A stretch of 64,000 bases of DNA from WJMD01 sp964596015 (lineage in GTDB: Bacteria; Joyebacterota; Joyebacteria; Joyebacterales; Joyebacteraceae). The DNA is taken from positions 122,404-186,403 of the forward strand of contig CAZQSB010000001.1 in assembly GCA_964596015.1 (NCBI GenBank). The letters run 5' to 3'. The notes under the pieces are model-generated. The model saw nothing but the letters and a program-made list of their open reading frames with translations, had not been told where the DNA came from and did not search any database. A program made the translations under genes and the position numbers. Positions 18,305-27,185 of the stretch are shown here, in pieces. Within the stretch, counting starts at the first letter, position 1. The number at the start of each line of letters is the position of its first letter.

Positions 18305-19789
18305 TCAGCGACCTCCGCGGGACTCGCCCCAGACGGCCGCCACATGGGAGGGATCGGGCGGCTCCGTCGCGAGGCTCACGAGCACGAACGCCAGGAGCGA
18401 CGAGCCGACACCGGGGATGAACCCGTGCACGCCCCAGCCGAAGCCCCACGCGCGCGCCGCGATCATCCACCCGAGCGCGACGACGGTTCCCACGACCATC
18501 GAGGCGAACGCGCCCTGGCGTGTCGCGCGCCGCCAGTAGACGCCGAGCACGACCGGCCACAGACAGGCCGACGCGATCACGGCCCACGAGAACGCCGTGA
18601 TGACAAGGATGAGGTCGGGGGGTCTGTAAGCGATGACGAGCGAGATGAGCCCGGCCACGAAGCTGGCGAGTCTGCCCAGCATCACCTCGCGCCGGGTCGC
18701 CTCGGGACCGTTCTGTACATGTCCTCCGTAGATCTTCCTCCCGCCACGAAGGTCCTCGACGATGGCGCCGCTCACAATGATGAGGACCGAGGCGAACGTC
18801 GACATCCCCGCGGCCATGACCCCGGCGAGGAAGATGGCGCCGCCCCAGGGATGGAGCACCTGCTCCGTGAGGAGCGGGATGGCGAGGTCGGGATTCTCGA
18901 GCGAGGGCAGCAGCAGACGGCTCATCGCGCCCGTGAGATAGGGAAGCACCGCCATTGCGCCGCCGAGCGTCGCGAGGACGGTCCCGAGCCTGAGGACGCG
19001 CGGGTTCTTCATGGAGTAGAACCGCACCAGGAGCTGCGGCATGCCCCAGACGCCGAGGCTCACGATGAGCGCGAACGAGATGAGTCCGTTCCATCCCCAG
19101 AGGCCGGGCGTCTCGACGAAGCCTGCGTCGAGCGCGGCGAGTCCGTCGGTGGCGACGGTCAGACCTCCCACGGCGTGGAGCGTGGCGAAGAAGAGCAGCA
19201 GGAGGCCGAAGATCATGATCCACGCCTGGACGAAGCTCGTCCATACGACGGCCAGGTAGCCCCCGATCGACACGTAGACGAGGATGATGAGCCCGGCGAC
19301 GAGCACCGCCGTCGTGTACTCGACGCCCATGAGGCCTTCCATGATGCGCCCCATGCCCACGAGCACGCTCACGTTGTAGACGATCATGAAGGCGAAGATG
19401 ATGAGCGCCGAGAAGACCTCCGCCTCGCGCGCCTGATATCGTCTCCCGAGAAACCCGGGGATGGTCATGGTGTCGAGCCGTTTGGTGAACTCCCACAGGC
19501 GCCGCCCCAGGACGATCCAGACGAGCGTGCAGCCGATGAGCACGTTCATGGCGCCGACCCACATCGTGGAGAGTCCGAACCGGTATCCGAAGGCCCCGCC
19601 CCCGACGATGACCACCGAGCTGAAGTATGCGGCGACGAAGGAGAACGCCGTCACCCAGGGGCCGACCTGACGGCCTCCGATGTAGAAGTCCTCCGCGCTT
19701 CTCGTCCTTCTTCCCATCCACAGACCCATCGCCACCAGGAGAACGAGGTAGAGTGTCATGACGGTTCCGTAGATGACGCCGCTACTCAT
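18305..19789 (-). CDS. Sodium:solute symporter (SSS family)
   Basis: A 494-residue inner-membrane transporter with about 13 hydrophobic helices and the SSS-family features RRTRSAEDFYIGGRQVGPWVT after helix 1, and GFLGRRYQAREAEVF. It should import a solute with sodium; the substrate cannot be read from the sequence. The ATG has GGGAGGGGAAGC upstream and overlaps the end of a 40-residue ORF that looks like the known small accessory protein of such symporters. The hypothetical membrane gene follows directly. Confidence 0.9.
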   Translation of the reverse strand: MSSGVIYGTVMTLYLVLLVAMGLWMGRRTRSAEDFYIGGRQVGPWVTAFSFVAAYFSSVVIVGGGAFGYRFGLSTMWVGAMNVLIGCTLVWIVLGRRLWEFTKRLDTMTIPGFLGRRYQAREAEVFSALIIFAFMIVYNVSVLVGMGRIMEGLMGVEYTTAVLVAGLIILVYVSIGGYLAVVWTSFVQAWIMIFGLLLLFFATLHAVGGLTVATDGLAALDAGFVETPGLWGWNGLISFALIVSLGVWGMPQLLVRFYSMKNPRVLRLGTVLATLGGAMAVLPYLTGAMSRLLLPSLENPDLAIPLLTEQVLHPWGGAIFLAGVMAAGMSTFASVLIIVSGAIVEDLRGGRKIYGGHVQNGPEATRREVMLGRLASFVAGLISLVIAYRPPDLILVITAFSWAVIASACLWPVVLGVYWRRATRQGAFASMVVGTVVALGWMIAARAWGFGWGVHGFIPGVGSSLLAFVLVSLATEPPDPSHVAAVWGESRGGR

Positions 19790-19904
19790 GCTTCCCCTCC
19801 CCGCCCGAACTTCGCGCGGCCCAGACCACGGCCACCACGATGCTGAGGGCGATGACGACGAGCGAGAAGAACGTGAGCCACGGCATGCCGAACGGTGCGC
19901 TCAT
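19782..19904 (-). CDS. Symporter small accessory protein
   Basis: A 40-residue protein: MSAPFGMPWLT, one membrane helix (FFSLVVIALSIVVAVVWAA) and a short charged tail ending GEGKHE. GGAGGAGAG immediately precedes the ATG. Its stop overlaps the symporter start (ATGAGTAG, eight-base overlap). Single-helix proteins of this size are known directly upstream of SSS-family symporters and are annotated as small accessory subunits. Assignment rests on size, topology and position. Confidence 0.75.
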   Translation of the reverse strand: MSAPFGMPWLTFFSLVVIALSIVVAVVWAARSSGGEGKHE

Positions 19905-19999
19905 CTCTCCTCCCTTGGGAACGCGCGCCTCGAACGAGCGCGGGACTGACGCGGCCGCCCGGGTTTCCGGACGACGCCCCGCAACGGCGGAACCTGTCG

Positions 20000-20851
20000 C
20001 TAGAAGAACCGGTAGTAGAGCCTGATGTAGGGCGCCACATCGAAGTCGAGCGTCGTGACGGCCGGCGACCCCTTCCCGCTCAGGGGAACCATGGCCGCGA
20101 AACTGAGGGTCAGGCGCTCTCCGGACCATTGCGCGCCGGGACAGATGTAGAGCCGCGAGAAGTCGGACTCCTCGACGCCGAGGTAGCCCTTCATCTCCCA
20201 CAGGAGGCTCCACTGCTCCGACACGGGGTCCTCGATCGACAGAAGACCGATGGCCATGTCCTTCGCGTCGATGCCGTTCTCCTTCTCGGTGTTCAGCCAG
20301 TACGTCGCGCACCAGTGGACCATCAACCGGCCGGCGGGATGTGTGAGCGCCGCGCCGGCGAGGTATCCGGTGGACCCGTCCGAGAGCGGAGGCGTCCCGT
20401 TCGTGTCGCCCGTGGGAAGACGGACGCCCGTCAGCAGCGAGAGGCTCACGGTGCGCTCCTCGTTCTGGTAGATCCTGATCTTCGGGTCGATGACGATGTC
20501 CCCGAGTCCTGTATTGGAGTCCTCGTTCACGCTGTCGCTCACGAAACGGTCCTCGAGCGGCAGCGAAGCGCGGATGGTCAGCCAGTCGGTAGCGCCGTAG
20601 TAGATGCGCGGGACGAGCGAGATGAACGAGACGCTTCGTTCGTCGGGAAGCTCGATCCAGCCGGGGTCGCCCGAGCCGTAGAGGTCGGCGTCGTACTGAC
20701 GTGTGAAGTTCCGCCACAGGAAGTAGGTGTCCATCATGTACGCGCCCGCCGGCAGAGTGTTGGCGCTCGCCCCCAGGATGGGAAGAGCGGATGCCGCGCC
20801 GGCGACGGTCAGCACCGCGAGCACTGTGATGACAACGACAGGTCGTCTCAT
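20000..20851 (-). CDS. Outer-membrane beta-barrel protein (transporter-like)
   Basis: A 283-residue exported protein. Signal peptide: RRPVVVITVLAVLTVAGAASA. The mature part alternates amphipathic strands (VSFISLVPRIYYGATDWLTI; TVSLSLLTGVRLPTGDTNG) and ends in YIRLYYRFF, a C-terminal aromatic strand typical of barrels inserted by BAM. It resembles proteins annotated as 'transporter' in the MetA/phenol-degradation-like barrel family. GGGAGTGACC precedes the ATG at 20851. A candidate hairpin at 20877-20913 separates it from the nitroreductase gene upstream. Confidence 0.7.
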   Translation of the reverse strand: MRRPVVVITVLAVLTVAGAASALPILGASANTLPAGAYMMDTYFLWRNFTRQYDADLYGSGDPGWIELPDERSVSFISLVPRIYYGATDWLTIRASLPLEDRFVSDSVNEDSNTGLGDIVIDPKIRIYQNEERTVSLSLLTGVRLPTGDTNGTPPLSDGSTGYLAGAALTHPAGRLMVHWCATYWLNTEKENGIDAKDMAIGLLSIEDPVSEQWSLLWEMKGYLGVEESDFSRLYICPGAQWSGERLTLSFAAMVPLSGKGSPAVTTLDFDVAPYIRLYYRFF

Positions 20852-20876
20852 GGTCACTCCCGTTGAACGTCGGAAG

Positions 20877-20913
20877 AAGGACAGGACCGGCCCGGCGGGC
20901 CGCTCGTGTCCTT
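20877..20913 (-). terminator. Hairpin downstream of nitroreductase gene
   Basis: AAGGACA pairs with TGTCCTT outside an inner GGCCCG/CGGGCC element, and TTCTTCC follows on the minus strand. It lies about 110 bases beyond the nitroreductase stop and is a plausible end of the Kor-nitroreductase transcript. Confidence 0.35.
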
Positions 20914-21021
20914 CTCCGGCATCGGTCGAGGGCCCGGGGCGAACCGGTGCCCTGACGAACCACTGTCCCACTTGTACCCGAGCTTCGACCGCGCCACAAG
21001 CCGGAACAGGTATGTCGTTCG

Positions 21022-21582
21022 CTACGAACCGCCCTCGTAGGCGTCCATGAAGGCGAACTCCTCGAGCGGCTTGCGCTCGGGTCGCTCCTTCTCGGACTCC
21101 GCCTGGTCCTCCGAAAGGAGGTCGTTGATGGTGTCTGAGTGAAGCCCGACGTTCACGAGGGTGATGACGGTCATGTCGTCCGGGACGCCGAGCACCTCCT
21201 TCGCCTTCTCCTCGTCGTATCCGGCGATCGGATGGGCCACGAGTCCGAGCTCCGTCGCGCGGAGGATGAGGAAGGCGGTGGCCATGCCCGTGTCGAAAAG
21301 GTAGTAGTCGCGCCCCTTCACCTGGCAATCGAGGTCGGCGCGGCTCACGACGGCGATGATCATCGAGGCGCGCGTCGCCCAGGCGTTTCCCTTGTTGAGC
21401 GACTCCTTCAGTCGCTCGAGCGCCTCCCCGCGAGCGAAGACGTAGCGCCACGGTTGCTTGTTGAAGCACGAAGGCGCCAGTCTCGCGCATCGGGCGAGGT
21501 CGCGGACGGTCTCGTCACTGATCTCGACCGGGTCGAGCGAACGGTAAGCGCGGCGCTTCTCTATGACGTCGGTCAGACTCAT
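21022..21582 (-). CDS. Nitroreductase family protein
   Basis: A 186-residue FMN-dependent nitroreductase-fold protein. It begins SLTDVIEKRRAYRSLDP (RR-x-R/S FMN-phosphate motif), followed by LARCARLAPSCFNKQPWRYVF and the later GLVAHPIAGYDEEKAKEVLGVP, all typical of the family. The ATG overlaps the korB stop by four bases (ATGA). It probably uses NAD(P)H to reduce a small molecule. Linkage to the ferredoxin oxidoreductase suggests use of the same redox pool, which is inference. Confidence 0.9.
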   Translation of the reverse strand: MSLTDVIEKRRAYRSLDPVEISDETVRDLARCARLAPSCFNKQPWRYVFARGEALERLKESLNKGNAWATRASMIIAVVSRADLDCQVKGRDYYLFDTGMATAFLILRATELGLVAHPIAGYDEEKAKEVLGVPDDMTVITLVNVGLHSDTINDLLSEDQAESEKERPERKPLEEFAFMDAYEGGS

Positions 21583-22433
21583 GAGACCTCCATGGTCTTG
21601 AGCACCGCCGTCACCTGCTTCCTGCGCTCCTTCATGTCGGGACGGTCCTTCGCCGGGACGCGGTCCCCAAGGAGCGCCGCCTCGTGCGACGGTCGCTCGC
21701 TCGTGAAGATGATGCCGGTCGCGAGCTTCTCCTTCTCTCTGGCGACGGCGAGAGCCTCGTCGAGCGACTCGGCGGGCCCGTCGAGCTCGTACGTCTTCTC
21801 GTTGTAGAGGTCGAACGTGTCGTTGAACGTGACGCACGGCTGAAGGACATCGATGTACGCGAACCCCTCGTGGAGCACCGCCGCCACGATGAGGTCTGTG
21901 AGCTGCTCGAGCCGCCCCGAGTACCCCCGGGCCACGAAGGTCGCCCCGGACTCGAGAGCTATCACGAGCGGGTTCAGCGGCTCCTCAACGTTGCCGTGGG
22001 GCGTCGACGGGCCCTTGAAGCCCCTGGGGCTCGTCGGGGCCCTCTGTCCCGTGGTCAGCGCGTAGACGCCGTTGTTGTGGCAGATGACGGCAAGGTCGGT
22101 GTTCCTCTTTGCGGCGAAGACGAAGTGCGCGATGCCCTCGCCGAGCGAATCGCCGTCGCCGACGAACGAGACGACCTTGAGCTCCGGGTTCCCCAACTTG
22201 ATCCCCTGCGCCGTCGCCAGCGCGCGGCCGTGGAGCGAGTAGAACCCGGACGTCGTCACATAGTCGAACATCTTCGCGTGCTGGCCGATGCCCGCGGTCA
22301 TCACGAGCCGCTCGTGCGGCACGCCCTCGTCGGCCAGTTTCAGAACGGCCTGTTCATATGCCGTCTTGATCCCGAAGTTCCCGCACCCGGGACACCATGT
22401 GATGGCGGCGTCGGTCGTGTATTCCTGGCTCAT
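21579..22433 (-). CDS. korB: 2-oxoacid:ferredoxin oxidoreductase, beta subunit
   Basis: A 284-residue TPP-binding subunit. ITWCPGCGNFG is the conserved N-terminal Cys motif, and SFVGDGDSLGEGIAHF with the following HNNGVYALTTGQ forms the TPP/Mg site. With KorA it should oxidise a 2-oxoacid (2-oxoglutarate is most likely by similarity) to the acyl-CoA and reduce ferredoxin, or run in reverse. AAGGAG precedes the ATG. Located 46 bases after korA. Confidence 0.9.
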   Translation of the reverse strand: MSQEYTTDAAITWCPGCGNFGIKTAYEQAVLKLADEGVPHERLVMTAGIGQHAKMFDYVTTSGFYSLHGRALATAQGIKLGNPELKVVSFVGDGDSLGEGIAHFVFAAKRNTDLAVICHNNGVYALTTGQRAPTSPRGFKGPSTPHGNVEEPLNPLVIALESGATFVARGYSGRLEQLTDLIVAAVLHEGFAYIDVLQPCVTFNDTFDLYNEKTYELDGPAESLDEALAVAREKEKLATGIIFTSERPSHEAALLGDRVPAKDRPDMKERRKQVTAVLKTMEVS

Positions 22434-22479
22434 CAGTGACTCCTTCTTCCTTTTGTTCCGGACCAGTGGACGAACGCCG

Positions 22480-24141
22480 TCAGGACGTGGCCTTCTCGAG
22501 TTCCTCGGCGAGCTCGGTCGGCTCGAAGGGCCTTCCGTCGTACCGCCTGACGATGGACGACGTCTTCACACCGATCTTCTCCCTGAGCAGCCGGGCGAAC
22601 TGCCCGGCGGCGCTGGCCTCCACCACCACCACGTCCTCACCCCGGAACTCCTCGAGCTCCCAAATGGGGAACGGCTCGAGGTAGATCGGCTGGACTATCC
22701 GGAGATCGAGCCCGCCCGAGCGCGCCGCCTCGTGGACGGCCATGGCGCTCGAGCCGTACGTGAAGACCACGGGTCCCTTCTCACCGACGCGGTTGACGGT
22801 GCGGACGGTCTTCAGATGCTCCTCGAGAGCCTCGGCCTTCCGCTGCCGCTTGTCGTGCATCCTGGCGGTCATGTCCGCCTCTTCCGTCGTGACGCCGAGT
22901 TCGTCGTGCTCGTAACTCGTCCACTTGATCATCTCTGCGGACGGCGGGAACAGCAGCGGACTGACGCCGTTCTCCGTGTCGGCGTAGCGCCTGTAGTCGC
23001 CTCCTTCGTGCATCACGGGTTCGGCCCAAGCGGCCGAGTCGGGGTCGATGTCCGCCGTGGCCGTGCACTCGGAGAGATGCTTGTCGGTGAGAAGCACGGC
23101 CGGACTCTGGAACCGCCACGAGAGGTCGAGAAGCTCGGCCGCGAGCAGGAACGACTCGGCAACGCTGCCGGGCGACGCCACGATCCGCGCGAACTCCCCG
23201 TGGCCCGCGTTGAGGGCGAAGCGGAGGTCCCCCTGCTCGGTGTAGGTCGGCACGCCCGTCGCAGGGCCGGGCCGCTGTCCGAGGAAGATGAGACACGGGC
23301 TCTCGGACATGCCTGCGAGCGAGAAGGCCTCCGCCATGAGAGCGAACCCTCCGCCGCTCGTCCCGACCATCGCCCGGGCGCCCGTCATGGCGCAGCCGAG
23401 CGCCATGTTGGCCACGGCGATCTCGCTCTCGGGATGCAGCGTCACGACCGAGAGCTCCTCGTCCCGCTTCGAGAGGAAGTGGAGCAGCGGTGAGGCCGGC
23501 GTCATCGGATAGGCGATGTAGACGTCGAGGCCGGCCGCGGCCGCGCCGAGACAGATGGCCTCGGACCCCGCGAGCAGCGTCCGCTTCTTCCCGTCCCCCT
23601 CGAGTTCGAACCGTCCTGCGAGCTCTTCGTTCACCGAGCCGTAGACCGCCTTGGCGAAGGCGACGTTGTTCTCGGAGTCCTTCGTGTAGATGCGCTCGAT
23701 GGTCTCGGCGAGCGCGTCCTCGTCCATGCCGAGCGCCGAGCAGAGCACGGCCACCGCGGCGACGCCGGAGCGGAGCAGGGGTCTGGGGTAGTCCTCAGCG
23801 AGCGAGGTGATCGGCGCGCCGATCCCTTCCCCTTCCTCGACCTCGTCGCTGTTCCTCACGAGCATCCCGCCGTCGGCGAGCTCGTCCCTGTGCTCCTCAT
23901 AGCTGCGCGCGTCCAGAGCCACGATGAGGTCGGCCTTGCGGTACCGGCCGGAGACCGGGCCCGGCCTCGAGGAGACGATCGAGAAGCTGTGTCCGCCCCG
24001 GATGAGGCTCTGGTAGTCGTCGGTCTGGAATGTCTCTCTTCCGAGACCCGCCAGGATCGCGGAAGCCCCGGCGGCAGCGCTCTTGACGCCCTGCCCCGCC
24101 TGCCCTCCGACGAGAAACGTGAACAACTCCTGTGCTGCCAT
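22480..24141 (-). CDS. korA: 2-oxoacid:ferredoxin oxidoreductase, fused gamma-alpha subunit
   Basis: A 553-residue fusion. The first 180 residues are the gamma domain (FLVGGQAGQGVKSAAAGAS; RGGHSFSIVSSRPG). The rest is the alpha/pyrimidine-binding domain (GSEAICLGAAAAGLDVYIAYPMTPASP; MVGTSGGGFALM), with a C-terminal transketolase-like domain (FTYGSSAMAVHEAA). This order is usual for the two-subunit KorAB type. ATG at 24141 is supported by GGAGG. It is first in a korA-korB-nitroreductase operon; a 20-bp palindrome lies about 125 bases upstream. Confidence 0.92.
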   Translation of the reverse strand: MAAQELFTFLVGGQAGQGVKSAAAGASAILAGLGRETFQTDDYQSLIRGGHSFSIVSSRPGPVSGRYRKADLIVALDARSYEEHRDELADGGMLVRNSDEVEEGEGIGAPITSLAEDYPRPLLRSGVAAVAVLCSALGMDEDALAETIERIYTKDSENNVAFAKAVYGSVNEELAGRFELEGDGKKRTLLAGSEAICLGAAAAGLDVYIAYPMTPASPLLHFLSKRDEELSVVTLHPESEIAVANMALGCAMTGARAMVGTSGGGFALMAEAFSLAGMSESPCLIFLGQRPGPATGVPTYTEQGDLRFALNAGHGEFARIVASPGSVAESFLLAAELLDLSWRFQSPAVLLTDKHLSECTATADIDPDSAAWAEPVMHEGGDYRRYADTENGVSPLLFPPSAEMIKWTSYEHDELGVTTEEADMTARMHDKRQRKAEALEEHLKTVRTVNRVGEKGPVVFTYGSSAMAVHEAARSGGLDLRIVQPIYLEPFPIWELEEFRGEDVVVVEASAAGQFARLLREKIGVKTSSIVRRYDGRPFEPTELAEELEKATS

Positions 24142-24266
24142 GGAACCTCCCTGCTTCTGCCCCTCCCTGTCACGATACACAAGTACCTACGTGAATGGCC
24201 CGGCGCCGTCCACCGAACGCTCATGGGGGCCCCAGGGCCCCCGCGTCGGTGATCCACTGTCAGCTC

Positions 24267-24286
24267 ACAAGCCGTGCACGGCTTGT
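24267..24286. promoter_or_regulatory. Perfect 20-bp palindrome upstream of korA
   Basis: ACAAGCCGTGCACGGCTTGT is its own reverse complement. It lies in the 242-base spacer between korA (start 24141) and the end of the exonuclease gene (24384). It could be an operator for the kor operon or, as RNA, a terminator stem for the upstream gene; it lacks a T-tract. Confidence 0.4.
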
Positions 24287-24383
24287 CCACTCCTTGTCCA
24301 CACGCCACGATGGACGAGGCGGGCCCCGCCCGCCGCGGCTCCCGTCGGGTCGTATCGCCCTCCTCCGCAGCCGCGCTCCGGCG

Positions 24384-25190
24384 TCACGGCGGAGGGTCCT
24401 CCGGCGCCGTCAGCGCCGCGGCGACGTCCGCGAGCGTGACGAGGTCGAGCGCGTTGTGGTGGAACACCGTCAGCATGTCCGATGGGTCTGCCGTCCGCAC
24501 GAATCGATGGTATGCCGCCGGGATCTCCTCGCCCGGGATGTCCCCGGTCCTCCTGCGGCCGCAGACGCGCCACTCCAGCGTCTGGAGCCTGCAGTCCGGT
24601 AGAACCCCGCGCCACCGGCGCCGCGCGTGGTGCAGCAGGTCCACGTGGACAGGTTCCGCCGGAGACTCGATGCCGTGCACGGCGAACCGGTCGCGCAGCA
24701 CCGGCAGGTCGAACGCCTTCCCATTGAACGATACGATCATCGACGAGGAGGCGAGCAGCCTCAGCCACTCCGCGAGGAGCGCCGGCTCCTCCCTGTAGTC
24801 CCTGGCGAACACCTGGCGGAGGGTCAGCGTCGTCCCCGAGACGCGCATCGTCCCGAGGAGGAACACCATGTTCCCGGCCAGGCCCGTCGTCTCCGTGTCG
24901 ACGAAGACAGCTTCCTCGGGACGCCGCACGAGTTCGAGGATCTCCTCGTGGATGTCGTCGCGTCCGCGGTGCGCCTTCCGCGCCGCCGCGAGCCTCGCGG
25001 CCAGCGCGGCGGCCTCGGAGGCCGGAGCGAGTTCCTCGAACGTCCTCTCGACGATCAGGACATCCCCGTCGTCGACGATCCTCCGGAGACCGGCGAGATC
25101 CCGCGGCCTCTCGGGCCGCGGACCGCGTCCGCTCCGGGACGCTCTCCCAAGCCCGGAGAGCCTCTCCTTGAACGCGTCACGCGGGCTCAT
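24384..25190 (-). CDS. mrfB: YprB/MrfB-like DEDD exonuclease (RNase H-like)
   Basis: A 268-residue protein with the DEDD nuclease motifs: FVDTETTGL (Asp/Glu), MIVSFNGKAFDLP and FHHNALDLVTLADV. The overall order matches Bacillus YprB (MrfB), which acts with helicase YprA (MrfA) in repair of mitomycin-C damage. The N-terminal 90 residues are basic and probably contact the partner or DNA. A YprA-like helicase lies at 28609-30981 on the same strand, so both partners are present but not adjacent. The start overlaps the end of the upstream epimerase gene by 14 bases. Confidence 0.8.
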   Translation of the reverse strand: MSPRDAFKERLSGLGRASRSGRGPRPERPRDLAGLRRIVDDGDVLIVERTFEELAPASEAAALAARLAAARKAHRGRDDIHEEILELVRRPEEAVFVDTETTGLAGNMVFLLGTMRVSGTTLTLRQVFARDYREEPALLAEWLRLLASSSMIVSFNGKAFDLPVLRDRFAVHGIESPAEPVHVDLLHHARRRWRGVLPDCRLQTLEWRVCGRRRTGDIPGEEIPAAYHRFVRTADPSDMLTVFHHNALDLVTLADVAAALTAPEDPPP

Positions 25191-26220
25191 CGTTCTCTCC
25201 CGCGCTCACGGACCTCGGAACGACGCCGAGCCCGGGCTTGTTCGGGAGCCTCATCGTGCCGTGGTCGATGGTCATGCCGAGGAAGGGGTCCTCCTTCAGA
25301 AGGAACGCGCTGTCGAGATCGGCGTAGTCCACGAGCGGCGAGATGTGGGCCGCAGCCGTGAGCGCCAGCGAGCTCTCGAGCATGCAGCCGATCATCGTCC
25401 GAAGTCCCTGCTCCTTAGCCATCCTCGCCATCCGGACCGCTTCGACGATGCCTCCGCACTTCATGAGCTTGATCACGATGCCGTCCACAGCGTCCGCGAC
25501 GCGAGGGACGGCCGCGCTGGTGGGGCAGCTCTCGTCCGCGAAGATGGGCACATCGGAACGCTCCTTCACATACGCGAGACCCTCGATGTCGTCGGCAGCC
25601 ACGGGCTGCTCAATGAAGAGCACTCCGATCTTCGCGAGCTCGGCCGCCCGCTCGACCGCCTCGTCGCGCGTCCAGCCGCAGTTCGCGTCGACGGTCACCT
25701 CGGCGCCCGTCTCCTCCCTGATCGACCGGACGATGTCGGACGGCGTCTCGGAAGAGAGCTTGACCTTGAGCATCGGGAAGCCGGTGACCTCCCGGGCCTT
25801 CGCCATCATGAGCTCCGGTTCGTCGAGCCCGATGCTGATGGTCGTCGGGGGAGCGTCGGCCGGATCGAGTTCGAAGTGCTCGTAAAGGGGGACGCCGTAG
25901 CGCTTCCCGAGCATGTCGTGCGCGGCGATCTCGAGCGAAGCGCGGGCGGCCGGGTCGTTCGCGCCGCCGTGCGCCAGAAGCGCCGCCATGAGCTCCGACT
26001 CGTGCCGGCAGTCCTCGACGACCGGTCGGAACCTCTCGAGCCACTCAACGACGCTGTCGGCGTCCTCGCCGTAGAACCTCGAGGGCGCCGCTTCTCCGAG
26101 TCCGGTGAGTCCGTCGCCGTCGAGTTCGACGACCACGATCCTGCTCGACGCGCTCACGTTCCGCGCCGTTCGGAAGACGTGCCTGGGCACGACCTCCATG
26201 ACGCGATGGGACATCCTCAC
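25177..26220 (-). CDS. Enolase-superfamily dipeptide epimerase
   Basis: A 347-residue protein of the muconate-lactonising subgroup. Catalytic and metal residues are visible in order: KVK (152-154), D178 (VDANCGW), E204 (FIEQPV), D229 (FADES) and K251 (IVIKLMKCGG), then GCMLESSLAL. This pattern matches L-Ala-D/L-Glu (murein dipeptide) epimerases. The GTG at 26220 has GGAGG seven bases upstream; ATG at 26214 is the alternative. It probably recycles peptidoglycan-derived dipeptides, but specificity is inferred. Confidence 0.85.
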   Translation of the reverse strand: MRMSHRVMEVVPRHVFRTARNVSASSRIVVVELDGDGLTGLGEAAPSRFYGEDADSVVEWLERFRPVVEDCRHESELMAALLAHGGANDPAARASLEIAAHDMLGKRYGVPLYEHFELDPADAPPTTISIGLDEPELMMAKAREVTGFPMLKVKLSSETPSDIVRSIREETGAEVTVDANCGWTRDEAVERAAELAKIGVLFIEQPVAADDIEGLAYVKERSDVPIFADESCPTSAAVPRVADAVDGIVIKLMKCGGIVEAVRMARMAKEQGLRTMIGCMLESSLALTAAAHISPLVDYADLDSAFLLKEDPFLGMTIDHGTMRLPNKPGLGVVPRSVSAGENDEPA

Positions 26221-26311
26221 TTGTGCGCCTCCGCGTGGTTGCGCGCTCGCCCCTGAAGAGGCTCCCCGAGCCGGGGCGCATCCCGGGGCCGAGACGGTCG
26301 CGGGGACCCCC

Positions 26312-26992
26312 CTAGCGGACGTAGGGGTTCGCTCGTCGCTCGTCTCCGATGGTCGTAGCGGGGCCGTGGCCGGGCAGGACGACGGTGTCGTCCGACAGCG
26401 CCATGAGTTTCTCGCGGATCGACGTCATGAGGACCTCGTACGCGATCGTGCTCGCGTCGCTCGAGCACGGAAGGTCCGACCGTCCGATCGAGCCCGCAAA
26501 GAGCGTGTCGCCGGTGAGGACGAAACCGTCGCCCAGAAGCGCGATCCCGCCGACGCTGTGTCCGGGGGTATGCAGAACCCGAAGCTCGTGCCTGCCGGCG
26601 CGCACGACGTCCCCATCCTTCAGGAGCCGATCCGCGGGCGCGACGTGGACGCTCATGCCGAAGAGCGTAGAGGCGTTCCTGTCGGGGTCCGTCAGCTTCA
26701 TCGCGTCCAGCTCGTGGATCGCCACCTCCGCCTTGAGCCACCGCTTCAGCAGGTCGTTCCCGGCCATATGGTCCGGATGACCGTGGGTGTTGACGATGGT
26801 CGACACGGCGAGGCCCAGGTCGGCGACCCTGTCCGCGATCGCCGCGACGTCCGTCGGCTCGTCCGACCCCGGGTCGACGACGATGCCGTCGGCCCCCTCT
26901 TCACCGACGATGTAGCAGTTCGCCTGCGCGAAACCCACGACCGCGTGTTCCGCTACGATGTCCTGTCCGAGGTCGTGCTTCGTCCATTCCAC
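26312..26992 (-). CDS. MBL-fold metallo-hydrolase (glyoxalase II-like)
   Basis: A 226-residue beta-lactamase-fold hydrolase. Metal motifs: THGHPDH (H70, H72, D74, H75), HTPGHSVGG, GDTLFAGSIGR and PGHGPATTIG. The length and GSIGRSDLP segment match the small glyoxalase II/YcbL-type group, which hydrolyses thioesters such as lactoylglutathione analogues. GTG start with GGGGGG upstream. It is divergent from the radical SAM gene at 27186; TATAGT at 27043-27048 on its strand could be a -10 element. Confidence 0.87.
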   Translation of the reverse strand: MEWTKHDLGQDIVAEHAVVGFAQANCYIVGEEGADGIVVDPGSDEPTDVAAIADRVADLGLAVSTIVNTHGHPDHMAGNDLLKRWLKAEVAIHELDAMKLTDPDRNASTLFGMSVHVAPADRLLKDGDVVRAGRHELRVLHTPGHSVGGIALLGDGFVLTGDTLFAGSIGRSDLPCSSDASTIAYEVLMTSIREKLMALSDDTVVLPGHGPATTIGDERRANPYVR

Positions 26993-27094
26993 GAGCGCCC
27001 CCCGATGGAATCGCTGTCAGCCGGGCGGCTCAGGCCCACATCACTATAACGCAGGACCGGCCCGGAGAGCGAGGATTATTCGTGTACGAAGGAG

Positions 27095-27123
27095 TTGACA
27101 CGGCGGGCACCGCCCGGTACCTT
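27095..27123 (+). promoter_or_regulatory. Sigma-70-type promoter with inverted repeat in the spacer
   Basis: TTGACA at 27095-27100, a 17-base spacer and TACCTT at 27118-27123. The spacer contains CGGGC-ACC-GCCCG, an inverted repeat that could be an operator. The radical SAM start codon is 62 bases after the -10. Confidence 0.6.
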
Positions 27124-27185
27124 GGAAAAGAACGACTGACGGCGCACGGAACCGGACCCCGAACGACCCCGAGAAGGACTCACTG

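Noticed and set aside
17753..19846. Long plus-strand open frame opposite the symporter
   Set aside because: Antisense shadow of a transporter; extremely rich in His, Asp, Glu and Arg.
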